A stretch of DNA of 53,629 bases from Eubacterium sp. (GTDB taxonomy: Bacteria > Bacillota > Clostridia > Lachnospirales > Lachnospiraceae): NCBI GenBank assembly GCA_017430325.1, contig JAFRNE010000023.1, forward strand, positions 1 to 53,629, in the 5' to 3' direction. The notes under the pieces were generated by a model. That model was not told the DNA's origin. It saw nothing but the letters and a program-made list of their open reading frames with translations, and did not search any database. The position numbers were made by a program, and so were the translations under genes. Of this stretch, positions 33,439-42,194 are shown one piece after another; within the stretch, counting starts at the first letter, position 1, and the number at the start of each line of letters is the position of its first letter.

Positions 33439-34299
33439 TTAAGCCTCTGGCTTCTGTTTCACGTTTCTTCCGATTATCTCGGATACATCTGTAATGGTCG
33501 TAAACGCTGTTACGTCCAGTGAATTGATGAATTTTCTGATCTCGAAGATCTCTGCTCTGGTCACAACGCAGTAGAGAATATCCTTCTCTGTTCCGCTTAT
33601 CAGACCTTCGCCTCTGATAAATGTAACTGTTCGTCCGAAGTTCTCATGAAGTCCCTCGGCTATCTTCTCGCCGTTATCTGTGATTATCATTATCGCCTTG
33701 GCCTGCTCCCAGCCGATCTCGACTATATCTATCACCTTTGAGGTGATGAAATACATCAGCATGGAATACATTCCTCTGTCGATACCGAACATTGCACCCG
33801 CAATAATATAGATAACGATATTTATTGCAAGCACTATATTTCCGACGGAAATATTTGTCTTTCTGTTCACCATGATGCCGACTATCTCAGTACCGTCCAG
33901 ACAGCCTCCCGAACGAAGCACAAGTCCTACACCGACTCCGAGGATAACTCCTCCGAATACGGTTGCAAGGAGCAGATCCTCCGTTGCATCTTCAAAGCCG
34001 TCAAACACCTTGATCATCATGGCAAAAAGTATCATTGCATATGCAGCGCGGAGAATGAATTTCTTACCGAGCTTTTTAAGCGCTATACAAAGAAAGGGAA
34101 TATTTATCGCTGCGACAAGTGCAGCAAGAGGTATCTTTGACGAATTGCCGATGATCATACTGATACCGGTCACTCCTCCGTCAAAAATATTATTTGGCAC
34201 CAAAAACTCCTCAAGGCTGAAGGCGGCAATAACCGCCCCAGCCGTGAGTAAAATCCATGAAACTATATTATTCCTGATAATTACTAATGGTTGTTTCAT
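33439..34299 (-). CDS. YitT-family membrane protein
   Basis: 286 residues. Five membrane helices (SWILLTAGAVIAAFSL; ISMIIGNSSKIPLAALVAAINIPFL; and others) and a C-terminal DUF2179 domain (TVTFIRGEGLISGTEKDILYCVVTRAEIFEIRKFI). The motif NNIFDGGVTGIS is typical. Function not established; possibly transport. It overlaps the end of the upstream gene by 32 bp, with only a weak site (AGGAAAA), so translation may be coupled. Confidence 0.9.
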   Translation of the reverse strand: MKQPLVIIRNNIVSWILLTAGAVIAAFSLEEFLVPNNIFDGGVTGISMIIGNSSKIPLAALVAAINIPFLCIALKKLGKKFILRAAYAMILFAMMIKVFDGFEDATEDLLLATVFGGVILGVGVGLVLRSGGCLDGTEIVGIMVNRKTNISVGNIVLAINIVIYIIAGAMFGIDRGMYSMLMYFITSKVIDIVEIGWEQAKAIMIITDNGEKIAEGLHENFGRTVTFIRGEGLISGTEKDILYCVVTRAEIFEIRKFINSLDVTAFTTITDVSEIIGRNVKQKPEA

Positions 34300-35857
34300 A
34301 ATCAGAATCTATTTTTCCTGTAACGCCAAAATCATGAGCCGCTTTGGCAATGATCTCATTTCCTGTCTTTACGAAACCATCATTGTCAGAAGCTGCGCCA
34401 TTCACCTTGTACTCTTCTTTTCCTGTGTTATCTATATAACCATAAGCACTTGTGAGGATAGATACAGCCTTTCCGCTAAATGTGAACTCTGCATATATCT
34501 CTGTTGCCCATGTGCTATTATCGTTGTATTGATATGCTGTAACATAAGTATTTGGTGTAGCTGTGTCAGCAAGGATACCTGTTGTTGCAAGGTATACTGC
34601 CTTACCATTTTCATATGTAATGAAATGGCTCATTATGTCACCCATTAAGATGAGCTCTGGGATCTTATCTCCGGTAACATCCATAAGCAGGTACTCGATC
34701 GGAGCATCCTTAGCGTAATCAGCAGAAGTGAACTTCATAACCTTATCAAACTCTGTATCAAGATCCATTCCTGCCTTGCAGTTTGCTTCGTAATTCTTCA
34801 GGAAGTCGATGTAAGCGTCAGCCCATTCAGGCTTCATGCTTCCGAGTATCTCATCAATGTTAAATACGCTGCCGTAGTAATCCTTGATCTCATCGTAAAG
34901 CTTCTGAGCGCCGTCCTTATCCTTAGCTGTCTTGAGGTCTTCGAACTGAGCCTTGTAATACTCCTGGCCCTGATCATAAGCCTTCTGTCTGAGCTCTTCG
35001 ATCTCTGTTCTGTAATCAAGATAAACTACATTGCTGCCATATTTACTGCTTACTTCATCGTAAGCCTTTAAAGCACCGATGTAATCCTTGCTGTCGATCT
35101 TTGATGTGATGGAATCACGATAATCTCTGATCTCTTTGTTGATCTTAAGCTCTTCCTGTACGGTATAAGCAAAACCTTCAGAATAATAACCGTTATATAC
35201 AAGCTCGATCACAAGCTCTGCCTCATTTGAAAGCTTATCTGCATCAAGATTTCCGGCAACATACTCATCATAGCTTATCTTAAGCTTAGACTCTAAATAC
35301 TCTTTGATGCCGTTCATGTAATCGATCTGTACATTCTCTTCGAAATATCCAAGATAATCAACTGTTGCCTGATCTGTCTCCTGGTTATTCTCGTCAGTGA
35401 TCATATATACATTCTTGAACTCCAGTTTCTTATCTTCAAATTCTGAAGAACCATTGGTCATCTGTGCAAGCTCATCATAGATCTTGCCGAGCTCAAGCTT
35501 ATTTGCTTCCTTGAAGCAGCCTGCTGTCATTCCCCAGCAGTCCTTGATATTCTCAACAGTGATAAGAAGTCTCTTAAGCTCTGAATAGCTCTTCTTGCCG
35601 CTGATATAGTTGTTTGTTTCCTTAACGATAAGGTCCTCAACCATATCTACAGCGTCCTTTTTATTACTGTCTGAAAGCTTATCTATTGTCTTCTGTGCAT
35701 CTCCTGCGAGATTTACATCACCCTTCTTGACATAGTCAAAGAATTCATTCTTCTGCATAGATGGAAGAACGAAAAGGAATGCTGCTACGACCTCCGCAGC
35801 AAAGAGAACCAGCGAAATGATCGCTATAACAAGCCATTTTTTACTCTTCTTACTCAT
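34268..35857 (-). CDS. Membrane-anchored extracytoplasmic protein
   Basis: 529 residues. One N-terminal helix (WLVIAIISLVLFAAEVVAAFLFVLP) then a long helical, Lys/Asp/Glu-rich domain (about 40-370). At about 395-440 DVTGDKIPELILMGD resembles FG-GAP/EF-hand-like 'DxNGDGxPEL' motifs, followed by a beta-rich end. It follows the Pro-rich protein gene by 17 bp and probably acts outside the membrane. No named family. Confidence 0.7.
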   Translation of the reverse strand: MSKKSKKWLVIAIISLVLFAAEVVAAFLFVLPSMQKNEFFDYVKKGDVNLAGDAQKTIDKLSDSNKKDAVDMVEDLIVKETNNYISGKKSYSELKRLLITVENIKDCWGMTAGCFKEANKLELGKIYDELAQMTNGSSEFEDKKLEFKNVYMITDENNQETDQATVDYLGYFEENVQIDYMNGIKEYLESKLKISYDEYVAGNLDADKLSNEAELVIELVYNGYYSEGFAYTVQEELKINKEIRDYRDSITSKIDSKDYIGALKAYDEVSSKYGSNVVYLDYRTEIEELRQKAYDQGQEYYKAQFEDLKTAKDKDGAQKLYDEIKDYYGSVFNIDEILGSMKPEWADAYIDFLKNYEANCKAGMDLDTEFDKVMKFTSADYAKDAPIEYLLMDVTGDKIPELILMGDIMSHFITYENGKAVYLATTGILADTATPNTYVTAYQYNDNSTWATEIYAEFTFSGKAVSILTSAYGYIDNTGKEEYKVNGAASDNDGFVKTGNEIIAKAAHDFGVTGKIDSDYETTISNYQE

Positions 35858-35874
35858 CTCACGTTCCCCCTTTC

Positions 35875-36993
35875 CTACTCTTCATCATCCACAGAAGATT
35901 CTTCTGTGTCATCAGGCGTATCAGGAGTATCGTCAGTTTCCTGATATCCGGACTGAACTGTAGTTACACCCTTATCGGCAGAACCCTTATAGTTCTTTGT
36001 ATAATCTGAGAAGAAAAGATTAAGCGCGAGGAGTACTCCTACTGCGATAAGGCCGGCGATTGCGAGGCACATTGAAACAAGGCCAAATACCTTCATGCCC
36101 TTGCCTTCTGACCCCGGATCCTTTACCTTATTCTCTTTTACTTTCTTTTCTTTAACCTTCTTGCCCTGCTGTGCAGGTGGGAATGCTCCGTTCATCGATG
36201 CCGGTGCCATAGCTCCCGGTAATGATCCCGGAATAACTCCAGGTGCCTGCTGCGGCTGTCCGTTCTGAACAGGTACTCCCGGAAATCCTCCCTGTGGTGC
36301 CTGCGGTACGCCCTGTGGCGGTACCGGTGCGCCAGGTGCCTGTGCATTTGGTGCCTGTGGTGGTACCGGTGCATTATTTCCTGTCGGTCTTGGCTGGAAA
36401 TTCGGAATCTGCTGTGGAACACCCTGTGGTGGCACTGCAGCCTTCGCTCCCTGTGGTACTCCCTGTGGAGGTACCGGGCCATTCTTTGGCTGGAAATTCG
36501 GAATCTGCTGTGGTGGTACCGGTGCGCCCTGTGGTGGTACCGGAATATTCGGTGCCTTTGGAGCTCCCTGCGGTGGTACCGGTGGAACTGCTCCTGCCTG
36601 TGGGATAGGTCCGTTTACAGACCGGAAACCTGCAGGTCCGTTCTGTGGGATCGGTCCATTAACAGGCTGGAAGCCTGCAGCACCGCCCTGTGGAATCGGT
36701 CCGCTTACCGGCTGGAAGCCTCCCTGAAGCTTCGGTTCACCGGAAAGATCCATACCCATAAGCTCTTCCTTGGAAAGAACGGTCGTGCCTTCCTCTCCTG
36801 TAAGTATATCCTCGGAAAGGACGGTTGTTCCTTCCTCTCCCGTAAGAGTTGACGCATCAACTGCTTTTGCTACTGTATCCTCAGCCTTTTTCTGAAACTT
36901 TGAACCGGCAGAAGATGCATTATCATCAAAAATATTATCGATGGCATCATTGATGTCCATTGTAACATTCTTGTTACCGTTATCAGTGCTCAT
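35875..36993 (-). CDS. Pro/Gln-rich membrane protein with duplicated TGEEGTTVLS motif
   Basis: 372 residues. The N-terminus is acidic. TGEEGTTVLS occurs at 51-60 and again at 65-74 (14-residue step). A region of GFQPVNGPIPQ and VPPQGAP repeats spans about 85-270. A Lys-rich hinge (GKKVKEKKVKENKVKD) precedes a membrane helix near 305-330 (GLVSMCLAIAGLIAVGVLLALN) and a short acidic tail. The order suggests a cytoplasmic disordered domain with a C-terminal anchor and outside tail. The T-T-V-L motif resembles phospho-Thr sites read by FHA domains; this is inference. Confidence 0.75.
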   Translation of the reverse strand: MSTDNGNKNVTMDINDAIDNIFDDNASSAGSKFQKKAEDTVAKAVDASTLTGEEGTTVLSEDILTGEEGTTVLSKEELMGMDLSGEPKLQGGFQPVSGPIPQGGAAGFQPVNGPIPQNGPAGFRSVNGPIPQAGAVPPVPPQGAPKAPNIPVPPQGAPVPPQQIPNFQPKNGPVPPQGVPQGAKAAVPPQGVPQQIPNFQPRPTGNNAPVPPQAPNAQAPGAPVPPQGVPQAPQGGFPGVPVQNGQPQQAPGVIPGSLPGAMAPASMNGAFPPAQQGKKVKEKKVKENKVKDPGSEGKGMKVFGLVSMCLAIAGLIAVGVLLALNLFFSDYTKNYKGSADKGVTTVQSGYQETDDTPDTPDDTEESSVDDEE

Positions 36994-37043
36994 CTTAACC
37001 TCCTTCTACATCCTATCATAAAGTCCCTCTTGCTTCATGTTTA

Positions 37044-39029
37044 TTAGCTGATCATTGCTCCTGCAGGCATATCCTTCTCTGCAGTAAGAAGTGCAAGATT
37101 TCCATCGAAATCCTCTGCACAGAGAAGCATACCTTCTGAAAGAACTCCTGCAAGTTTAGCAGGCTTAAGATTTGTAATAACAACAACCTTTCTGCCAACC
37201 ATATCTTCCGGAGCATAATACTTCTTGATTCCGGAAACGATCTGAAGAACTCTTCCTGCTATCTGAACCTGTGAACAGATAAGCTTCTTTGAACCAGGAA
37301 CCTCCTCGCACTTAAGAACCTCACCTATCTGAAGCTGCATCTTGTCAAACTCATCAAGTGTGATCTGTTCCTTAACAGCTGCCTCAACGGAAGGAATCTC
37401 TGTCTTCTCTTCTTCAACTTCCTTCTTCTTTGGCTTTTCAGACTCAGGCTGCTTTGCAGGGAATTTCTCTGCTATCTCCTCAAGCTTCTTCTCTGTATCT
37501 ATTCTTGCGAAAAGCATCTCAGGAGTTTCGGTCACCTTATTACCCTGTGGGTAAAGTCCGAAGTTTCCGAGTTCTGTTACCTTTCTCTGCTCAGTGTTAA
37601 GCTGTGCAAATATCTTCTCTGCTGTCTCAGGCATGAATGATGAAAGAAGTGAAGCACCGATTGTTATACCTTCGACAAGGTTGTAGAGAACTGTCTTAAG
37701 TCTGTCCTCCATATCACCTTCCTTGGCAAGTGCCCAAGGCATGGTCTCATCGATGTATTTGTTGCATCTCTTGAAGAGATTCCAGATTTCTGTGATAGCA
37801 TCTGCTACACGGAGCTTATCCATCGCATCATTTACTCTGAGTCTTGTATCAAGGATGAACTTCTTATATTCTTCATCCGGATCTATACTGATTCCTCCGT
37901 CGGAAACAACGCCGCCGAAGTATTTGTTAACCATTGAAACTGTTCTGTGAACAAGGTTTCCGAGTGTATTTGCAAGGTCTGAATTTACTCTCTCGATAAG
38001 GAGCTCCCATGAGATAACGCCGTCGTTGTCGAAAGGCATCTCATGAAGCACGAAATATCTTACAGCGTCAACGCCGAAAAGCTCTACCATATCATCGGCA
38101 TAGAGTACGTTACCCTTACTTTTGCTCATCTTTCCATCACTCTGGATAAGCCACGGATGGCCAAATACCTGCTTAGGAAGCGGAAGGTCGAGAGCCATCA
38201 GCATGATCGGCCAGTAAATAGTATGGAATCTAAGGATATCCTTACCGATCAGGTGAAGATCTGCAGGCCAGTATTTCTCAAAGTTAGGATCATGATTTCC
38301 GTCAACATCATAGCCGAGACCGGTGATGTAGTTTGAAAGAGCATCTATCCAAACGTAAACAACATGCTTTGTATCGAAATCAACAGGAATGCCCCACTTG
38401 AAAGAAGTACGTGAAACGCAGAGGTCCTGGAGACCCGGCTTCAGGAAGGTATTTACCATCTCGTTCTTTCTTGACTCAGGCTGAATGAATTCAGGATGCT
38501 CCTCGATGTACTGGATAAGTCTGTCAGCATATTTGCTCATCTTGAAGAAGTAAGCTTCCTCCTTGGCAGGCTTAACAGGACGTCCGCAGTCAGGGCAGCA
38601 GCCGTCAACAAGCTGGCTCTCTGTCCAGAATGACTCACATGGTGTACAGTAAAGTCCTTCATACTCACTCTTATATATATCGCCCTTATCATAGAGCTTC
38701 TTAAATATCTTCTGTATCTGCACCTCATGGTACTCATCTGTTGTTCTGATGAACTTATCATAAGAGGTATTCATTATATCCCAGATCCTCTTGATCTCGC
38801 CGGCCTGCTCGTCAACGAATTCCTTAGGTGTTGAGAAGTTCTCGAAAGCCTTGGTCTCGATCTTCTGACCATGCTCATCTGTACCTGTCTGGAATCTGAC
38901 ATCGTAACCGGTAAATCTCTTGTACCTTGCGATGCTGTCGGCAAGCACTATCTCGTAGGTATTTCCTATATGAGGTTTACCTGACGCATATGCGATCGCC
39001 GTTGTGATGTAAAACTTTTTCTTTGCCAT
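37044..39029 (-). CDS. metG: Methionyl-tRNA synthetase
   Basis: 661 residues, full length. Class I signatures HIGN (20-23) and KMSKSKGN (300-307). Zinc knuckle CTPC (128-131) and CCPDC (144-148). The C-terminal 100 residues (DEFDKMQLQIGEVLKCEEVPGSKKLI) form the tRNA-binding domain of the Trbp111/EMAP type. Charges tRNA-Met in the cytoplasm. No T-box leader was seen upstream. Confidence 0.97.
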   Translation of the reverse strand: MAKKKFYITTAIAYASGKPHIGNTYEIVLADSIARYKRFTGYDVRFQTGTDEHGQKIETKAFENFSTPKEFVDEQAGEIKRIWDIMNTSYDKFIRTTDEYHEVQIQKIFKKLYDKGDIYKSEYEGLYCTPCESFWTESQLVDGCCPDCGRPVKPAKEEAYFFKMSKYADRLIQYIEEHPEFIQPESRKNEMVNTFLKPGLQDLCVSRTSFKWGIPVDFDTKHVVYVWIDALSNYITGLGYDVDGNHDPNFEKYWPADLHLIGKDILRFHTIYWPIMLMALDLPLPKQVFGHPWLIQSDGKMSKSKGNVLYADDMVELFGVDAVRYFVLHEMPFDNDGVISWELLIERVNSDLANTLGNLVHRTVSMVNKYFGGVVSDGGISIDPDEEYKKFILDTRLRVNDAMDKLRVADAITEIWNLFKRCNKYIDETMPWALAKEGDMEDRLKTVLYNLVEGITIGASLLSSFMPETAEKIFAQLNTEQRKVTELGNFGLYPQGNKVTETPEMLFARIDTEKKLEEIAEKFPAKQPESEKPKKKEVEEEKTEIPSVEAAVKEQITLDEFDKMQLQIGEVLKCEEVPGSKKLICSQVQIAGRVLQIVSGIKKYYAPEDMVGRKVVVITNLKPAKLAGVLSEGMLLCAEDFDGNLALLTAEKDMPAGAMIS

Positions 39030-39116
39030 TTTTTAAAACCGCCTTTCCGCCGCTAATGATACGGCATCATAAACTATATCCATAGTAGGAACAGAGTTTC
39101 CTATTATAGAATTAAA

Positions 39117-39138
39117 GCCACCGCCTTTTGGCGATGGC
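39117..39138 (-). terminator. Probable terminator of murA
   Basis: GCCACCGCC / GGCGATGGC stem with one mismatch and a TTTT loop, 10 bp after the murA stop; the following T-run is short. Confidence 0.5.
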
Positions 39139-39147
39139 GTAAATTCG

Positions 39148-40452
39148 TTAGCCTATTTTCAGTTTGAATTTCTGGACATCTCTGTCAGAATCAACTATCT
39201 CTATCTCGCCGCCAAGCGCTCTGATCTTACCATCGAAATCCTCATAACCACGCTTAACGTATTTGATATCATCTATTGTACTGAAGCCTTCTGCTGCCAG
39301 CGCTGCTATAACAAGCGCCGCACCTGCCCTGAGGTCTGATGCCACAAGACTGGCTCCCATGTATTTTTCAACGCCGTGAATAATGGCTGCATTGCCTTCA
39401 ACCTGGATATTTGCACCCATCTTGCGAAGCTCGTGAACATATCTGAAACGGTTCTCAAATATACTCTCGGTAACCACACTTGTACCGTTTGCGATAGCAA
39501 GTGTTGAGGCCATCTGAGCCTGCATATCTGTTGGAAATCCCGGATAAGGAAGGGTCTTGATCTGTGTCGGCTTAAGAATGCCATCTGCCATTACCCTGAC
39601 TGAATCGTCATATTCGATAACGGTTGCGCCCATCTCAATAAGCTTTGAAGAAATAGCTTCAAGATGCTTAGGAATAACGTTCTTGATAAGAACATTTCCT
39701 CTGGTAGCAACTGCCATCGCCATGAAGGTTCCTGCCTCGATCTGGTCAGGAATGATAGAGTACTCAGCTCCGTGAAGCTTTGAAACTCCTCTTACTCTGA
39801 TGACATCGGTTCCTGCGCCCTTGATGTTCGCACCCATTGTATTAAGGAAGTTTGCCACGTCAACTATGTGCGGCTCCTTCGCTGCATTTTCAATTGTTGT
39901 CTTGCCCTCGGCAAGTGCTGCCGCAAGCATGATATTTATTGTCGCACCAACTGATACTGTATCAAGATAAATATGTCTTCCGACGAGCTTATCAGCTCTT
40001 GCAACTATCTTACCACCCTGAACTATATTTACGTCTGCACCCAGGGACTCAAAGCCCTTGATGTGAAGATCGATAGGTCTTGAACCGATATCACAGCCTC
40101 CCGGAAGTGCTACATTTGCATACTTGTACTTTCCAAGAAGAGCACCGATAAGGTAATATGACGCTCTGATCTTTCTGATATGAACACCGTCAACGCAGAG
40201 CGTATCATCTCCGACGATATTCTTACCGCAGATAGTTACCGTGTGTTTATCTATATGTTCAACTGTTGCTCCAATATCCTGAATAGCTGCCAGAAGTGTT
40301 CTCGTATCACTTACATCAGGTACATTTTCGATAGTAACCTTCTCGTCGGTCATTATCGCTGCTGCAAGTATTCCAAGCGCTGCATTTTTGGCTCCCGCAA
40401 TTGTAACCTCACCCTCTAATGCATTGCCACCCTTTATCGCATACTGTTCCAT
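39148..40452 (-). CDS. murA: UDP-N-acetylglucosamine 1-carboxyvinyltransferase
   Basis: 434 residues. The catalytic Cys is Cys120 in ALPGGCDIGSRPIDLH, so it should be fosfomycin-sensitive. The repeated inside-out barrel pattern and Lys22 (GAKNAALGIL) are normal. First committed step of peptidoglycan synthesis. Confidence 0.96.
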   Translation of the reverse strand: MEQYAIKGGNALEGEVTIAGAKNAALGILAAAIMTDEKVTIENVPDVSDTRTLLAAIQDIGATVEHIDKHTVTICGKNIVGDDTLCVDGVHIRKIRASYYLIGALLGKYKYANVALPGGCDIGSRPIDLHIKGFESLGADVNIVQGGKIVARADKLVGRHIYLDTVSVGATINIMLAAALAEGKTTIENAAKEPHIVDVANFLNTMGANIKGAGTDVIRVRGVSKLHGAEYSIIPDQIEAGTFMAMAVATRGNVLIKNVIPKHLEAISSKLIEMGATVIEYDDSVRVMADGILKPTQIKTLPYPGFPTDMQAQMASTLAIANGTSVVTESIFENRFRYVHELRKMGANIQVEGNAAIIHGVEKYMGASLVASDLRAGAALVIAALAAEGFSTIDDIKYVKRGYEDFDGKIRALGGEIEIVDSDRDVQKFKLKIG

Positions 40453-40625
40453 AATTTATAAGGCTCCCACATTTATAAATAATCAAAAGATTCCATGTAT
40501 GCTTCTTTTTTCCCGAAAAATACATGGATTATCCTATATTATTATCATGTTTAATTCTACATAATCACCTAATTATAACATATTAAAGCAATTTGTAAAT
40601 CTTTTTTAACATTTTAGCGCCACAA

Positions 40626-41039
40626 TTATTTATCTGCCTCGCAGTAAATACATCTGTACACGCGATTTTTCTCGTCGGTAAGCTTGAAAATATGAGGTAT
40701 ACCCTTCTCAACCGCTGTTATACAGCGAGGGTTCCTGCATTTCTTGATATTTACAAGCTTCTTAGGGAGGTCTACCTTCTTCTTCTCGATGGTCTCACCG
40801 TCTCTGATGATGCTGACCGTAACCTCCGGTGCTATATAGCCGATCACATCGAGATCGATATCCATAGTCTGATCAACCTTGATGATATCCTTCTTGCCCA
40901 TCTTCTTACTCTTAACGTTCTGGATAAGAGCAACGCTGCAGTTGAGCTTGTCGAGTCCGAGATCATAATAGATCTGCATAGCCTTTCCTGCTGTGATATG
41001 GTCAAGAACTATTCCGTTCTGAATACTGTCTATCTTCAT
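40626..41039 (-). CDS. pyrI: Aspartate carbamoyltransferase regulatory subunit
   Basis: 137 residues. The zinc site CRNPRCI ... RCIYCEAD (C-x4-C, C-x2-C) is complete. Follows pyrB by 84 bp; makes the allosteric ATCase as in enterobacteria and some Clostridia. Confidence 0.93.
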   Translation of the reverse strand: MKIDSIQNGIVLDHITAGKAMQIYYDLGLDKLNCSVALIQNVKSKKMGKKDIIKVDQTMDIDLDVIGYIAPEVTVSIIRDGETIEKKKVDLPKKLVNIKKCRNPRCITAVEKGIPHIFKLTDEKNRVYRCIYCEADK

Positions 41040-41123
41040 TATTCTACTCCTGTACTTTAGATGGTTTCCTGCCGCCGGTCACTCAGCCGTGAGATCCCTT
41101 TGCCGGATCACCGGATGATCATT

Positions 41124-42041
41124 TTAGTACGCCAGATCAAGAAGTGTAAGGATAAGTGCCATTCTGACGTATTTTCCATTCATAACCTGTCTGAAATATG
41201 CTGCTCTCGGATCCTCATCAACCTCTGTTGCAATCTCGTTAACTCTTGGAAGCGGATGAAGGATGATCATATCCTCCTTGGCATCCTTAAGCTTTGCCTT
41301 GTCGAGGATGTAGGTGTCCTTCAGTCTTACATAGTCTGCCTCGTTGAAGAAGCGCTCTCTCTGAACTCTTGTCATGTAAAGGACATCCAGCTTGCTGATA
41401 TTTTCCTCAAGGGAAGTAACCTCTTCGTAAGGGATGCCTGCAGGCTCAACAACCTCGCTGATGATATAATCAGGAACCTTCAGCTCCTTAGGAGAGATAA
41501 ATACAAACTTGATCCCTGCATATCTTGACATGGCCTTAACAAGCGAATGAACGGTACGTCCGAACTTGAGGTCTCCGCAGAGACCGATGGTCATATTTTC
41601 AAGCTTGCCCTTCTCACGAAGTATGGTCAGAAGGTCTGTAAGTGTCTGAGTTGGGTGATTGTGTCCACCGTCACCGGCATTTATTATAGGAACCGGTGAA
41701 TACATTGATGCAAGCATGGGCGCACCCTCGTTAGGATGTCTCATGGCGATGACATCTGCGAAGCAGCCCACAACTCTTACGGTATCCTCTATACTCTCGC
41801 CCTTACTTACCGATGAAGAATCGGCCGAAGAAAAACCAAGCACGGAACCTCCCAGCTCAAGCATTGCTGCTTCAAAGCTAAGACGTGTTCTAGTACTTGG
41901 TTCATAGAAAAGGGTAGCTATTTTCTTACCCTTACAACGTTCGCTATATTTGTCTTTATGAGCAATAATATCAAGTGACAAGTCGAGGAGCTTATCAAGT
42001 TCCTTAACCGATATATCTATAGGATCTATCAAATGTCTCAT
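41124..42041 (-). CDS. pyrB: Aspartate carbamoyltransferase catalytic subunit
   Basis: 305 residues from ATG 42041 (an upstream ATG overlaps the GGAGG site). Carbamoyl phosphate loop STRTR (49-53), HPTQ (129-132) and HPLPR (261-265) are intact. Condenses carbamoyl phosphate and aspartate in pyrimidine synthesis. The following pyrI gives feedback control. Confidence 0.96.
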   Translation of the reverse strand: MRHLIDPIDISVKELDKLLDLSLDIIAHKDKYSERCKGKKIATLFYEPSTRTRLSFEAAMLELGGSVLGFSSADSSSVSKGESIEDTVRVVGCFADVIAMRHPNEGAPMLASMYSPVPIINAGDGGHNHPTQTLTDLLTILREKGKLENMTIGLCGDLKFGRTVHSLVKAMSRYAGIKFVFISPKELKVPDYIISEVVEPAGIPYEEVTSLEENISKLDVLYMTRVQRERFFNEADYVRLKDTYILDKAKLKDAKEDMIILHPLPRVNEIATEVDEDPRAAYFRQVMNGKYVRMALILTLLDLAY

Positions 42042-42059
42042 ATCTGCCTCCATTAATCT

Positions 42060-42180
42060 TATTATGTCAAAACATAATCAACATGAATCCTTCGGCTTCA
42101 TGTCAGTTTGCCAGGTCAGTGCAAATATTGTGCCCGCCCCTGACAAACTACATTATAGATTCAGATATCTTACTATGTCA
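42060..42180 (-). promoter_or_regulatory. pyrB leader with short hairpins
   Basis: ACATGAA..TTCATGT (with CC/GG inside) and a TTTGTCAG-type repeat are seen on the minus strand. They could act in pyrimidine control, but no clear terminator T-run or PyrR box is visible. Confidence 0.3.
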
Positions 42181-42194
42181 AATAAAAATAGCGA

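Noticed and set aside
36240..36600. Repeats in GGTACCGG-rich DNA as a recombination or CRISPR array
   Set aside because: They encode the VPPQGAP protein repeat in frame; there are no unique spacers.
39030..39116. T-box leader upstream of metG or murA terminator region
   Set aside because: No T-box sequence (TGGNACCGCG-like) or specifier loop is visible; the region is short.
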